Below, piece by piece: positions 16,733-26,461 of a stretch of DNA of 64,000 nucleotides. The stretch's first letter is position 1; the number at the start of each line of letters is the position of its first letter. A program made the position numbers and the translations under genes. Source of the DNA: Neptuniibacter halophilus. GTDB taxonomy: Bacteria > Pseudomonadota > Gammaproteobacteria > Pseudomonadales > Balneatricaceae. The notes beneath the pieces are model-generated. The model was given only the letters and a program-made list of their open reading frames with translations. It did not search any database and was not told where the DNA came from. The stretch is from positions 992,001 through 1,056,000 of the forward strand of contig NZ_AP027292.1 of NCBI RefSeq assembly GCF_030295765.1, in the 5' to 3' direction.

Positions 16733-17980
16733 TTATTCGACAACTTTATCAATAACCAGCGTGACAGGCTCGTTTATTTCAGCCACGGTTACCGGGCCGA
16801 TCAGACCATACAGATCGCCTTTCTGCTGCTGCGGCTGTCCTGAGGTCGAAATACGGGCCGAGAGTTCGACACCAGAAGCGGATGACAGGCGCTGCTGTGG
16901 CACCATCGCCATACTGTCGTCCAGAATCACTTCTGCAGGCAGATCCGCCACGGTCAGACGCACGGCTGCCAGCGGCATCCCCCCGCCTTCAGCGCGGGCA
17001 AAAACAAACACAATCTGATCCGGGTTCAGTCCCGCTTTCAGTTCTTCGCTGATCGATACATTCAGGGCCACCGAAACGTCAGCCAGTTCGGGGATTTCCG
17101 GAACCTCTTTACCCTGCGCCAGCAGGGCATCACGCGCACGGCGAACTCCACCACGCAGCGTCTCAGCAGTCTGGCCTTCAGCATTACGCAGTGCCTTTAA
17201 CCAGTGCTCCAGCGCAAGCTCATAGTTCTCCTGCTCATAAGCATCAATCCCCAGCAATCCCAGCGCAGCAATTTCGAATGGCTCAATCGCCAGAGTTTTA
17301 TCAATCTGGGTTCGTACTTGCGGGGTCATTTTGCTGTCAGCGGCAAAAAACAGCGCCTGGGCATACTGCCCCATCACGCTCGGGTACTGCGGAGCTTCTT
17401 CCGGCAGCAGGTCTAACACCTGTCGGAAGCCTTCAGCGGCCTGAGTAAAACGCCCCTGATTCATATAGGTCGTCGACAACAGGTACCAGCCTTCCGGGTT
17501 TTCGGGGTGCAGCTCAAGCTCTTTCTCCAACTGAGCAATCGCCTCTTCCAGTGTGGGCTGACGACCATTAAAAGGATCAGCCGGCTGTTGCAGAGATAAT
17601 TCCAGATCCGCAGAGCGCCCCAGAACAGAATACAGGCCGATACCCGCTACAGGCACCAGCATTGCCAGAATCGTCACCGTGATCAGCACCTGTGAAGTAA
17701 GTGCAAGCTTACCTCCGGAGGTTGATTCACGTTTAACATCAACCAGCAGGTTCCGCTCCAGCTCGGTCTTCAGTGCAGCGAAATCTTCCTCTTCCAGATT
17801 GCCTGTGCTTTTTTCAAGTTCAAGCTCAGCCAGACGTTCCCGGAAGATCTCAATATTCTGCTGCTCACGGTCTTCACTCAATTCCAGACCTATCTGCCTG
17901 CGCGCACGCAAAAACGGCAGAAACACAAAAGCGATCGCGAGCATACTCAGCAGCGCGATCCCTATCCATAACTCAATCAT
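16733..17980 (-). CDS. ccmI: Cytochrome c maturation protein CcmI
   Basis: 415-residue bitopic protein that chaperones apocytochrome c and delivers it to the CcmF/H heme ligation complex. N-terminal membrane helices (IELWIGIALLSMLAIAFVFL and a second near residue 100) flank a Glu-rich cytoplasmic loop with a coiled-coil tendency. The periplasmic part has TPR-like helices (PEGWYLLSTTYMNQGRFTQA, ALEHWLKALRNAEG) and a C-terminal beta domain ending VTVAEINEPVTLVIDK. It overlaps the ccmH stop by four bases and is the last ccm gene. zipA follows after 64 bp with no visible terminator. Confidence 0.93.
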   Translation of the reverse strand: MIELWIGIALLSMLAIAFVFLPFLRARRQIGLELSEDREQQNIEIFRERLAELELEKSTGNLEEEDFAALKTELERNLLVDVKRESTSGGKLALTSQVLITVTILAMLVPVAGIGLYSVLGRSADLELSLQQPADPFNGRQPTLEEAIAQLEKELELHPENPEGWYLLSTTYMNQGRFTQAAEGFRQVLDLLPEEAPQYPSVMGQYAQALFFAADSKMTPQVRTQIDKTLAIEPFEIAALGLLGIDAYEQENYELALEHWLKALRNAEGQTAETLRGGVRRARDALLAQGKEVPEIPELADVSVALNVSISEELKAGLNPDQIVFVFARAEGGGMPLAAVRLTVADLPAEVILDDSMAMVPQQRLSSASGVELSARISTSGQPQQQKGDLYGLIGPVTVAEINEPVTLVIDKVVE

Positions 17981-18453
17981 TTAGATTCATCATCCTGCAA
18001 AATATCTTTTAAGCGCTGCTCTTCTGCGTCGGTCAGGTGGGTTTCCAGATCTTCACCACTTTCACTGACCCGCTTACGCCGGCGCGCCACCAGGATAATT
18101 ACAACAATCCCGATCAGAGCCAGACCAAAAGGGCCATACCACAACAGGTAGGTCATCTGGTTTACCGGCGGACGATACAGTACAAATTCACCATAGCGCG
18201 CTACCATAAAATCAACGATTTCAGTGTTATCGTTACCCGCCTGCAGCATCCGGTAAACCTCACCGCGAAGATCCTCCGCAATCGGCGAATTCGAGTCCTG
18301 AAGATTCTGGTTCTGACACTTCGGACAGCGCAGCTCGAAGGTCAACTGACGGAAACGCTCCCGGGTTTCTTCATCTTTGAACTCATACGTATCAATCGCT
18401 GCCCATGCGCTCAGTGGCAAGCAGAACAAACAGATTAAAATCAGTTTCTTCAT
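17977..18453 (-). CDS. ccmH: Cytochrome c maturation protein CcmH (thioreductant of apocytochrome c)
   Basis: 158 residues with a cleavable signal peptide (MKKLILICLFCLPLSAWA), the redox motif RCPKCQNQNL (Cys43 and Cys46) and a C-terminal membrane helix near residue 105 (LLWYGPFGLALIGIVVIILV). It reduces the CXXCH disulfide of apocytochrome c. It is the short form that works with a separate CcmI, and here ccmI is indeed the next gene. It overlaps ccmG by four bases on its 5' side. Confidence 0.96.
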   Translation of the reverse strand: MKKLILICLFCLPLSAWAAIDTYEFKDEETRERFRQLTFELRCPKCQNQNLQDSNSPIAEDLRGEVYRMLQAGNDNTEIVDFMVARYGEFVLYRPPVNQMTYLLWYGPFGLALIGIVVIILVARRRKRVSESGEDLETHLTDAEEQRLKDILQDDESK

Positions 18454-19013
18454 TGCATGCTCACCTGCTGACCTGACTTTAACTGATCCATGATGGTTTT
18501 CAGTTGCTGCCAGACCTTCTCATCCACGACACCGACATGCTTATAGCGAATAACCCCCGCCGCATCGATCACGTAGGTTTCCGGTGCTCCGTACACACCC
18601 AGATCGAGACCGAGGCCACCTTCCGGGTCAAAAACGTTCAGAGCGTAAGGGTCGTGATAATTCTGCAACCAGATCTTCGCTTTCTGCCGGTCATCCTTAT
18701 AGTTAATACCGATGACCTTATAGCCTTCGGCTTTGATCTGGTTCAGTTGGGCATGCTCCTGCTTACAGGATGGACACCAGGTAGCCCAGACATTGACCAG
18801 AGCCGGCTCACCCGTCAAATCTGTTTCATTGAGTGTTTTTTCCTGATCGTACAGGGAGCTGAGTTCAAACTGAGGAAACGGTTTGTTCAGCAGCGCTGAG
18901 GGCAGTTCAGTCGGATCCAGCTGCAAACCACGCCAGAGAAAAATACCGATTCCGATAAAAACAAGCAGAGGAATAAATAATACTAAACGACGCACAATCT
19001 CTCTCCAGACCAA
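18450..19013 (-). CDS. ccmG: Thiol:disulfide interchange protein CcmG/DsbE
   Basis: 187 residues: an N-terminal membrane anchor (VLFIPLLVFIGIGIFLW) and a periplasmic thioredoxin fold with the active site WATWCPSC (Cys80, Cys83). The cis-Pro loop GAPETYVID is present. It passes electrons to CcmH and apocytochrome c. It sits between ccmF (adjacent, no gap) and ccmH (4-bp overlap). Confidence 0.96.
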   Translation of the reverse strand: MVWREIVRRLVLFIPLLVFIGIGIFLWRGLQLDPTELPSALLNKPFPQFELSSLYDQEKTLNETDLTGEPALVNVWATWCPSCKQEHAQLNQIKAEGYKVIGINYKDDRQKAKIWLQNYHDPYALNVFDPEGGLGLDLGVYGAPETYVIDAAGVIRYKHVGVVDEKVWQQLKTIMDQLKSGQQVSMQ

Positions 19014-20969
19014 TCAGGCAGCAGCCGCTGCCCGTTTTCCCTGTTTGCGGTAACGCGGATCAGTCGCTGCCAGCAGTCCGCCCAAAGTCATCAGCAGTCC
19101 ACCCAGCCACAACCAGCGCACGAAGGGTTTATGCTGTACCCGCACCGCCCACGCACCACCTTCAAGTGGTTCACCCAGCGCCACATACAGATCACGGGTC
19201 AGACCCGGATCAATGGCGGCTTCAGTCATTACATTGCCACGGGCGGTATAGAGACGCTTCTCCGGATACAGTTCACCGTAGGCTTTACCGTCTTTCAACA
19301 CCCGCAGACGGGCCTGATCCGAAACATAGTTAGGCCCCTCAACCTTGCGTGCACCGTCGAAGATAAACTCATATTGCTTGAAGCTCAGCTTATCCCCCGG
19401 CGCCATACGCAGATCACGCTCTTCGTTATACACCGTGACCAGCGTCATACCGACCACCGTTACGGCCACACCGATATGCGCCAGCACCATGGCGTAGTAG
19501 CTTCGGGAGAGTCCCGTAAGGCCGGCCAGTTTACTGCGCTTTTTCGCAATTTTATTCCAGATATCCCGAGCCGATACCAGCACAATCCAGAACACCAGTA
19601 CCATGCCCATGCTGACAATCCAGTCAAACTCGCCGCCGTACAGCATCGGGAACGCCAGTGCCAGGCCCACCGAAAGTACCAGAGGCAAGAGCAACTGAGC
19701 ACGCAGAAGTGAACCCTGCGTGGTACGCCAGCGTGAAACGATACCCAACCCCATAAAACCGACCATCACCGCCATAAGCGGCACAAACAGGGCATTGAAG
19801 TACGGCGGGCCTACAGAAATTTTGCCCATACCCAGCGCATCGATCAGCAGCGGGTAGAGCGTACCCAGCAGCACCATCATCGCCACCACTACCAGCAGGA
19901 CGTTATTTCCCAGCAGGAAAGTCTCCCGGGAGATCAGGCTGAAACTGGATTCGCTTTTTACATGCGCTGCCTTGATCGCATACAGCAGTAATGAGCCGCC
20001 GATGGTAATCGCCAGCAGCGCCAGAATGAAGTAGCCACGTTCCGGGTCAGTCGCGAACGCATGCACCGAGGTCAATACACCGGAACGAACCAGGAAGGTG
20101 CCCAGCAGACTCAATGAGAAGGTAAAGATCGCCAGTAACACGGTCCAGCTCTTAAAAACTCCACGCTTTTCTGTCACTGCAAGGCTATGCACCAGTGCGG
20201 TACCCACCAGCCAGGGCATGAAGGAGGCGTTTTCAACCGGATCCCAGAACCACCAGCCGCCCCAGCCAAGCTCGTAGTAAGCCCACCAGCTCCCCAGAGC
20301 GATACCCAGCGTCAGAAAGGCCCAGGCGACAACAGTCCAGGGCCGGGACCAGCGGGCCCAGGCCGCATCAAGCCGGCCACTCAGCAGCGCGGCAATAGCA
20401 AAGGCAAAGGCCACCGAGAAACCAACATAACCCATATACAGCATCGGTGGATGCAGAATCAGACCGATATCCTGCAACAGCGGGTTAAGATCCCCCCCTT
20501 CCTGCGGGAAACGGGGTAAATGACGCTCAAACGGACTTGAGGTCAGCAGTGTAAAGAGAATAAAGCCCACACCGATGATGCCCATAACCGACAGAACCCG
20601 AGCCACAATATCCTGTGGCAGGTTGTCACTCTTGACCGCGACAGCCCAGGTCCAGCCACCAAGAATCACCACCCACAACAGCAGTGAACCTTCATGCCCA
20701 CCCCAGATCGCACTGATCTTGTAGTGTATCGGCAGTGCTGTATTGGAGTTCGTGGCCACATAGACCACAGAAAAATCATCAGTGACAAAGGCGTAACCAA
20801 GGCAGATCAGACTGACCATCAGGAAAGCAAACATACCGGTAGCCAGAGGCCGGGCAAACGCCATCCACAGCGGATTATTGCTGTAAGTGCCTGCCAGCGG
20901 AATAACGGACAGCAGAGCGGAAAGGCAGAGCGCCAGAATAAGTGCGTACTGACCTAATTCAGGAATCAT
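19014..20969 (-). CDS. ccmF: Heme lyase subunit CcmF
   Basis: 651-residue polytopic membrane protein of the CcmF/H/I ligase, which attaches heme from holo-CcmE to apocytochromes. It contains the tryptophan-rich periplasmic motif [20 protein letters not shown] that binds heme, many hydrophobic helices, and conserved histidines in [18 protein letters not shown] and [13 protein letters not shown]. Length is as expected. Overlaps ccmE by four bases. Confidence 0.97.
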   Translation of the reverse strand: MIPELGQYALILALCLSALLSVIPLAGTYSNNPLWMAFARPLATGMFAFLMVSLICLGYAFVTDDFSVVYVATNSNTALPIHYKISAIWGGHEGSLLLWVVILGGWTWAVAVKSDNLPQDIVARVLSVMGIIGVGFILFTLLTSSPFERHLPRFPQEGGDLNPLLQDIGLILHPPMLYMGYVGFSVAFAFAIAALLSGRLDAAWARWSRPWTVVAWAFLTLGIALGSWWAYYELGWGGWWFWDPVENASFMPWLVGTALVHSLAVTEKRGVFKSWTVLLAIFTFSLSLLGTFLVRSGVLTSVHAFATDPERGYFILALLAITIGGSLLLYAIKAAHVKSESSFSLISRETFLLGNNVLLVVVAMMVLLGTLYPLLIDALGMGKISVGPPYFNALFVPLMAVMVGFMGLGIVSRWRTTQGSLLRAQLLLPLVLSVGLALAFPMLYGGEFDWIVSMGMVLVFWIVLVSARDIWNKIAKKRSKLAGLTGLSRSYYAMVLAHIGVAVTVVGMTLVTVYNEERDLRMAPGDKLSFKQYEFIFDGARKVEGPNYVSDQARLRVLKDGKAYGELYPEKRLYTARGNVMTEAAIDPGLTRDLYVALGEPLEGGAWAVRVQHKPFVRWLWLGGLLMTLGGLLAATDPRYRKQGKRAAAAA

Positions 20970-21427
20970 TTATTGTATACCTCAGCGGCCGGCTGGGGCA
21001 TTTTTCCGGCCTTCTCCAGCGCTTCAGCCACTTCAGGTGGCATATAGTTTTCATCATGCTTAGCCAGCACTTCAGTTGCCTGCAGATGGTTATTCTCATC
21101 CAGCTTGCCCTGAGCAACGATTCCCTGCCCTTCACGGAACAGATCCGGCAGAATGCCGGTATAGTGCACGGTCATGGTGCTTTCGTAGTCGGTCAGATCA
21201 AACTGAACCCGGAGACTCTCCTGATCCCGCACGACACTGCCTTCCACTACCATACCTCCGGCGCGAATACGGGTATCCTGCGGTGCATCCCCTTTGGCGA
21301 TGTCGGTCGGTGAGTAGAACAGATTAATATTCTGGCTCAATGCAAACATGGTCAGACCGACCGCTGCACCGACACCAAACACAATAAATAAAACAATAAT
21401 CAGACGTTGTTTACGCTTGGGGTTCAT
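20966..21427 (-). CDS. ccmE: Periplasmic heme chaperone CcmE
   Basis: 153 residues: N-terminal signal anchor ([20 protein letters not shown]) and an OB-fold domain. The heme-binding histidine is visible in [12 protein letters not shown] (His124, with Tyr128). It takes heme from the CcmABCD complex as a covalent adduct and hands it to CcmF. Overlaps both neighbours by four bases. Confidence 0.97.
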   Translation of the reverse strand: MNPKRKQRLIIVLFIVFGVGAAVGLTMFALSQNINLFYSPTDIAKGDAPQDTRIRAGGMVVEGSVVRDQESLRVQFDLTDYESTMTVHYTGILPDLFREGQGIVAQGKLDENNHLQATEVLAKHDENYMPPEVAEALEKAGKMPQPAAEVYNK

Positions 21428-21603
21428 GAAGACTTTTTCTCCCTCCGCAGGCGGCGTGCAAGGTCAGAGATGACTTTCTTTCTTTGCAGCACCGGGCTCA
21501 CAATATTAAAAACAATAACAAGTAACGCGATGGCATAACTTAACCAGACATAGAGGCCGTGCCCCCCCATCGCAATAAAATCGGAAAAACTATCAAAACT
21601 CAT
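21424..21603 (-). CDS. ccmD: Heme exporter small subunit CcmD
   Basis: 59-residue single-helix membrane protein ([20 protein letters not shown]) with a basic cytoplasmic tail ([17 protein letters not shown]). It releases holo-CcmE from CcmC. I choose ATG 21603 (MSFDSF), 8 nt after GAGGA. A longer upstream reading would overlap ccmC by 31 bp and has no ribosome site. Confidence 0.92.
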   Translation of the reverse strand: MSFDSFSDFIAMGGHGLYVWLSYAIALLVIVFNIVSPVLQRKKVISDLARRLRREKKSS

Positions 21604-21614
21604 ATTCAGATTCC

Positions 21615-22373
21615 TCAGCGTTTTTCCAGTAACTCTCGAACCCAACTGGCACGACGTTCCCGGTAGAGAATTTCGTTACGGGTCCGCATCATCAGCGAGA
21701 CGGAAAACAAACAGTAAAAACCGATCACCATCACCAGCAATGGCACCCACATCTCGGCAGGCATTGCCGGACGCTCAGTCAGTTTGAACGTTGCTGGCTG
21801 GTGTAACGTATTCCACCAGTCCACTGAATATTTAATAATCGGGATATTAACCAGACCCACCAGCGCCAGCACCGCTGAAGCACGGGCGGCGGTCGTCTCA
21901 CTCTCAATCGCAGAGTTCAGTGCAATCACGCCCAGGTAGAGAAACAGCAGAATAAGCATCGAGGTGAGGCGCGCATCCCAGACCCACCAGGAACCCCAGG
22001 TCGGCTTACCCCAGATTGCCCCGGTAGCCAGAGCCAGTATCGCAACCGAGACCCCGATCGGGGCGCAGGCTTTGGCGACCATATCGGCCACTTTCATTTT
22101 CCAGATAAGACCGATAGCACCGGCGATGGCCATCAACATGTAGCAGGATTGCGCCAGAATAGCGGAAGGGACGTGGATATAGATGATACGAAAACTATTA
22201 CCCTGCTGATAATCGGCCGGAGCAAAGGCCAGCGCCCAGACCGTACCCGCAACAAGAAACAGCAGCGCTGCAACGACAAAGCCCGGCAGCAGCTTGCCCA
22301 TGATTTCATAAGACCAACGCGGTGAAGCCAGTTGATAAAACCAGCGCGGCATCCATTTTTTCTTATCACTCAT
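21615..22373 (-). CDS. ccmC: Heme transfer protein CcmC
   Basis: 252 residues with about six membrane helices and the WWD motif [17 protein letters not shown] near residue 130 that binds heme. Flanking histidines occur in IHVPSAI and NTLHQPATF. It forms the CcmE-heme complex. The 5' neighbour ccmB ends 11 bp upstream. Confidence 0.96.
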   Translation of the reverse strand: MSDKKKWMPRWFYQLASPRWSYEIMGKLLPGFVVAALLFLVAGTVWALAFAPADYQQGNSFRIIYIHVPSAILAQSCYMLMAIAGAIGLIWKMKVADMVAKACAPIGVSVAILALATGAIWGKPTWGSWWVWDARLTSMLILLFLYLGVIALNSAIESETTAARASAVLALVGLVNIPIIKYSVDWWNTLHQPATFKLTERPAMPAEMWVPLLVMVIGFYCLFSVSLMMRTRNEILYRERRASWVRELLEKR

Positions 22374-22384
22374 AACAACCTAAC

Positions 22385-23104
22385 TTATCCGCTTACCGAA
22401 ATTCTTAATGCAGCCCCGATCGCCAGGGGCGCCATAACCATACCCAACGCCAGCATTGCGCCCAGCAAAGCAAAAAAACCAGCCAGTGGCAGCCCGGTTA
22501 CTGCTGCCTGTACGGCAGCGGTACCGAAAATCAGCACCGGAATATACAGCGGGAGTACCAGCAGCGAAATAAGCACACCACCTTTTCGCAATCCCACCGT
22601 GAGTGCCGCACCTATCGCACCGATCAGGCTCAGAGTGGGCGTACCCAGCAACAGACTGAGCATCAGCCCGCCCATTCCCTCAGAGGGAAGAAACAACATC
22701 ACCCCCAGAAGCGGGGCCAGCAACGTCAGTGGCAGGCCACTCATCATCCAGTGTGCCACGACCTTGGCCAGAACAATCACAAAAAGAGGCTGCGGACTGA
22801 GCAGGGTTTGCTCCAGCGTGCCATCCTCAAAATCTGAACGAAACAGGCTGTCCATCGACAGCAGCGTGGCCAGCAACGCAGCCACCCAGACCACGCCGGG
22901 AGCAACCTCAGCCAGAAAATCGGGTTCCGGACTGACCCCCAGAGGAAACAGGGTCGCAACCATCAGGAAAAAGATCAGCGGGTTAAACAGATCACTCTTT
23001 TTCCTGTAGGCCAGCATCAGATCACGCTTAAGCACGGCCCAGAATAAACCCTGTGCAGAGCTTTCAGGCTGATTTGACTGTTCATTTGTCACTGTCTGAT
23101 CCAT
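22385..23104 (-). CDS. ccmB: Heme exporter permease CcmB
   Basis: 239-residue permease with about six hydrophobic helices, part of the CcmAB ABC transporter that drives release of holo-CcmE. Signature segments FWAVLKRDLMLAYRKKSD and RSDFEDGTLEQTLLSPQPL are present. It has a polar N-terminal extension of about 20 residues compared with E. coli. Its ATG shares one base with the ccmA stop (TAATG). Confidence 0.95.
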   Translation of the reverse strand: MDQTVTNEQSNQPESSAQGLFWAVLKRDLMLAYRKKSDLFNPLIFFLMVATLFPLGVSPEPDFLAEVAPGVVWVAALLATLLSMDSLFRSDFEDGTLEQTLLSPQPLFVIVLAKVVAHWMMSGLPLTLLAPLLGVMLFLPSEGMGGLMLSLLLGTPTLSLIGAIGAALTVGLRKGGVLISLLVLPLYIPVLIFGTAAVQAAVTGLPLAGFFALLGAMLALGMVMAPLAIGAALRISVSG

Positions 23105-23757
23105 TAAGTTCCCGCCAGTTCATCAAGATTAATCCGACGGATATGATCGCCGACAGCCAGTTCATGGTGGGTGGTCAGGACAACACTGCCGCCACGACGG
23201 GCATGCTCCAGAATCAGTTGCTCTTTCTCAGCCACGCCCTTCTTATCAATGGCGGTAAACGGCTCGTCAAGAATCCAGAATCGGGCTTTGCTCAGATAGA
23301 GTCGAGCCAGACTGACACGGCGGTTCTGGCCCGCGGACAGGGTATGACAGGGAACATCCTCATAGCCTTTGAGGCCTACCCGCTGCAACGCATTGGCAAT
23401 CGCCTCGCGTTCCATACCCGGGTGCATCGCTGCATACCAGTTGAGATTTTCTTCCGGAGTCAGAACCGCTTTCACACCCGGATGGTGACCAAAATAGAGC
23501 AGGTCACGCTGAAACTGTTCACGCACATCCGCAATCGGTTCACCCTGCCAGAAGATATCGCCTTCGTAGTTACTGGAGAGACCGCTGAGAATTCTTAACA
23601 GGGTGGTTTTGCCGCTGCCATTCTGGCCTTCAATCTGAATCACCTCACCCGGCTCAACAGAAAAGCAGAGATGCTCAAACAGGACACGCTCGTCACGTTC
23701 GCAAAAAAGATCTTCTACCTGTAACAGCGCTGTACTCAAACCGCCCCCGAAGCACAT
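23104..23757 (-). CDS. ccmA: Heme exporter ATP-binding protein CcmA
   Basis: ABC ATPase: Walker A GQNGSGKTTLLR, signature LSAGQNRRVSLARL, Walker B ARFWILDEPFTA, and H-loop TTHHEL. With CcmB it uses ATP to release heme-loaded CcmE. I prefer ATG 23757 (217 residues) because AAGGG lies about 10 nt upstream. A GTG at 23775 would add six residues and overlap that ribosome site. First gene of the ccm operon. Confidence 0.95.
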   Translation of the reverse strand: MCFGGGLSTALLQVEDLFCERDERVLFEHLCFSVEPGEVIQIEGQNGSGKTTLLRILSGLSSNYEGDIFWQGEPIADVREQFQRDLLYFGHHPGVKAVLTPEENLNWYAAMHPGMEREAIANALQRVGLKGYEDVPCHTLSAGQNRRVSLARLYLSKARFWILDEPFTAIDKKGVAEKEQLILEHARRGGSVVLTTHHELAVGDHIRRINLDELAGT

Positions 23758-24076
23758 TTTTATATCACCCTTCACCTTATTGCGCAGGCCGAAGAGTTAA
23801 ATATCAGTGCCTTAAACTATACTTTTAGCCGGATCTGCCGATAACCAGAGAACCTGTGAATAAGACCTGTCAGTGCTCTGTAAGCCTTGAAATCTGTAGT
23901 CACAAGGCTTGTTCTCAGGTTCCAAAGGCGGTGATTATATACGATTATCCAATAGCGCTGCACTGTTGAGTTACTTTCCAAAAGGCTGATTAGCGTCCTC
24001 ATTTAGCACAACAGTCACGCCGAATTGATACAGATCATCACAACACCGCTCAACGCTGCGCTACCGAGGTTACCAC
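23758..24076. other. Divergent promoter region between ccmA and the FliK-like gene
   Basis: 319 bp without a supported gene. On the ccm side it contains a perfect TATAAT at 23939-23934 and, downstream of it, a hairpin with AAGCCTTG/CAAGGCTT arms (23882-23889 and 23903-23910, 13-nt loop) lacking a T-run. The 61-codon frame at 23817-24002 covers both elements, has no recognised features, and I regard it as chance. GAGGT at 24066 is the ribosome site for the GTG start at 24077. Confidence 0.5.
23934..23939 (-). promoter_or_regulatory. ccmA: Possible -10 box of the ccm operon
   Basis: Perfect TATAAT on minus, about 180 nt before ccmA. The hexamer 17 nt further upstream (TGCAGC) is a poor -35, so this is only a candidate. 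Confidence 0.3.
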
Positions 24077-26035
24077 GTGCTACCACAACTCCCGGCCATT
24101 CCGCTGCAAAGCACCAGCAACAGCAGCGATTCGACCCAGAACCTGAACCGGCTGCTTCCCGTCGGACAGAATGTCAGCGCCACGGTGGTCGCCGTCAGCC
24201 GTGATCAGATTCAGCCTGAGATCTTTCGCCTCAAGCTTGAGGTTAATAACCGGCTGATTCAGATGGGCGTATTTCAGGCACTGCCGGTAGGACAGAAGAT
24301 CAATGTTAACCGCCAGAGTGATGGCCAGATCCAGATTCAGGTCAATCCCCAACCCACCACTGCCGGCAGCAGTAACCGTACCGAAGGGGCTAACAACACC
24401 CCGCTGCCACAGCCCCCGGCTCAACCCGCCAGCTCAGGCAGCACGGAAAGAAATCGCCCCAATCTGCAACTCAGCCTGCCAGCCGGCAACAGTGCCAGCA
24501 GCGCAGAAAAATTACCTCTGGAGCAACGGATTCAGGCAGCTGTGATCAGCAGCCGGCCGGTTTACCCACCCCAGACCGGTAACAGCAACGCCGCCCCTGC
24601 ATCCAGCCCGGCTCCGGCGGCATCGACAGCCCCCACTGTAACGACAACGCCTGTAACGACAACCAACACTGCAGCAGCGCAACTTCAGCCATCGGCACCG
24701 CCTACGCCTCCACCGCCAGCAAGCGGCAGCGCAAACAGCAATCCGGCCCCTGCTCAAGCCAGCAACCCGGGTATTCAGAGCAGCACTCCACCCCAGCCTC
24801 AGCCCGCTCCACCTGCAGCCACGACAGCCAACAGCCCAGCATCTTCTGGCGCATCGATTCCGGCACAGCCGGCAAACACAGCAGCTAACCCACCACCCGC
24901 TAACAACCCGGCTATCGCTTCAGCGACGACAAACAACAGAACAGAAGCCGCCCAGAACCCGATAAACACTGCGCCGCCTAAAGTGGCACCAACCCCCACA
25001 GACAATAGCCGTGCTGCGGGTCAGAGCGCCACTGCTGAACGTCTGCCCACCCCGCCCGGTACACTGCCAAGCCATCACCGGATCAGCCTGGCCCTGCCTG
25101 ATGGCAGCAAGGTTGAACTAAACTCTCCACGCCCGTTGCCACAGGGAACTCAGGTGCAACTGCTGCGCAGTAACGATCAGACCGTTCAGGTAGTACGCAT
25201 GCAGGAGCCGCCCTTATCTCCGGCCAGCGCTCTGGATAAGCCCGGCGTACAGGAGATCATGCGCAATGCCCTGCCGAACCAGATTCCGGCGGGTAATGCC
25301 TTCAATCAACTGGCCCAGATCGCTGGCACGGATACCGCTCAGGCCACCCAAATAGGCAGCGTTGTACGCTCCATGCTGCAACTGTTTGGCGTATCTCCCG
25401 GCAGTCAGGAAGCGCCACAACAGATTCGCCAGAACGTTGAGTTGGGTGGTTTGCAAACCGAACGCAGCCTGAGTCAGAACCTGCGATCTAATACCCTCGA
25501 TATGAAAAGCCAACTGCAGCAACTGCAACAGCTTGCAGACAAATTACCTGAGGAGCAAAAGGAGCGTTTCGAGCAGATTCTTCGCGGCATTCATTCCCGG
25601 GTTACCAGCCAGCAGATCGGTTCGCTACAGCAATGGCGCGAACAACCCGACGGGAGTTTTGAACGTGTGCTTCAGTTTGACCTGCCAATCAAACAGGGGG
25701 AACACTGGGAGAATCTGGAACTGCGACTAAGCCGTGAAGGTGGCGCCAATGCCGCGGGGGAGATTGTATCTGTCTGGCGTGTAAGGCTGCATTTTGATCT
25801 GGAAGAACAGGGCGGCGTCGATGCAGAGATCCGACTGACGGACGGCCATGAGATCAGCACGCTGTTCTGGTGTGAACAACCGGAAACGGCTGATAAACTC
25901 AGACAACGCTCTGAGGAATTCTCTGAACGGCTACGCCAGTGTGGCTTCAATAATACCGAGGTTAGCTGGCATCAGGGCAACGCACCGGAACAGAAACAGG
26001 TAATTCAGAAACAACTGGTTGATCTGCACACATGA
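24077..26035 (+). CDS. FliK-like protein with C-terminal hook-length-control domain
   Basis: 652 residues. Residues 1-95 form a polar beta-type domain. About 95-340 are low-complexity Pro/Ala/Ser/Asn/Thr/Gln. The C-terminal 180 residues resemble the Flg_hook domain of FliK (LQFDLPIKQGEHWENLELRL, VWRVRLHFDLEEQG, RLRQCGF). FliK measures hook length and switches export specificity through FlhB. A canonical fliK is also present at 45747-47546, so this is a second copy. GTG start with GAGGT 7 nt upstream. It overlaps the following FlhB-like gene by four bases, which strongly links the two proteins. Confidence 0.82.
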   Translation: MLPQLPAIPLQSTSNSSDSTQNLNRLLPVGQNVSATVVAVSRDQIQPEIFRLKLEVNNRLIQMGVFQALPVGQKINVNRQSDGQIQIQVNPQPTTAGSSNRTEGANNTPLPQPPAQPASSGSTERNRPNLQLSLPAGNSASSAEKLPLEQRIQAAVISSRPVYPPQTGNSNAAPASSPAPAASTAPTVTTTPVTTTNTAAAQLQPSAPPTPPPPASGSANSNPAPAQASNPGIQSSTPPQPQPAPPAATTANSPASSGASIPAQPANTAANPPPANNPAIASATTNNRTEAAQNPINTAPPKVAPTPTDNSRAAGQSATAERLPTPPGTLPSHHRISLALPDGSKVELNSPRPLPQGTQVQLLRSNDQTVQVVRMQEPPLSPASALDKPGVQEIMRNALPNQIPAGNAFNQLAQIAGTDTAQATQIGSVVRSMLQLFGVSPGSQEAPQQIRQNVELGGLQTERSLSQNLRSNTLDMKSQLQQLQQLADKLPEEQKERFEQILRGIHSRVTSQQIGSLQQWREQPDGSFERVLQFDLPIKQGEHWENLELRLSREGGANAAGEIVSVWRVRLHFDLEEQGGVDAEIRLTDGHEISTLFWCEQPETADKLRQRSEEFSERLRQCGFNNTEVSWHQGNAPEQKQVIQKQLVDLHT

Positions 26036-26358
26036 AATTTTCCCGCCCCGATGACAGTGACGAACAGCGGCAGAAAGCCATCGCCCTGAAATATGATCAG
26101 GCGATGGGTCGCGCGCCCCTTATCGTGGCCAAGGGCATGGGTGAGATCGCCGAGCAGATCATCAGTCTGGCCGAGGAACATGGCGTTCACATTCACGAAA
26201 GCCCGGAACTGGTGGAGGTATTAATTCGTCTGGAACTGGGCGATGAGATTCCGGAATCATTGTACCGGGCGATCGCTGAAGTGATCGCGTTTGCCTTCAG
26301 TCTGAAGAATGATCCCCAGTCACTGGTTCAGGAAGCCCTCAAGAACAGCCAGCGCTGA
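26032..26358 (+). CDS. Stand-alone FlhB C-terminal (FlhB-CC/FlhX-like) domain protein
   Basis: 108 residues matching the cytoplasmic C-terminal domain of FlhB after its autocleavage site: AIALKYD aligns with VALKYD, APLIVAKGMGEIAEQI with APILVAKGADFVALKI, and GDEIPESLYRAIAEVIAFAFSLK with DDEIPSGLYMAVAQVLAYVFQLK of the FlhB encoded at 40178-41317. It has no membrane helices and lacks the NPTH motif. A comparable protein in Helicobacter pylori (FlhX) can replace the FlhB-CC fragment. Its coupling with the FliK-like gene suggests a spare or alternative specificity switch. Confidence 0.88.
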   Translation: MKFSRPDDSDEQRQKAIALKYDQAMGRAPLIVAKGMGEIAEQIISLAEEHGVHIHESPELVEVLIRLELGDEIPESLYRAIAEVIAFAFSLKNDPQSLVQEALKNSQR

Positions 26359-26461
26359 GATTTTCCTGTTTACGGGTAAAGGAGTTCGGTTACCGCGCGC
26401 GCGAGGCACCGACAAGAAACCTTTTCGGCGCGTTACAAAGTATGTTTGCGGCAGAAGCCAG

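Noticed and set aside
23817..24002. 61-residue ORF upstream of ccmA
   Set aside because: It lies across the probable promoter and hairpin, with no ribosome site or recognised features.
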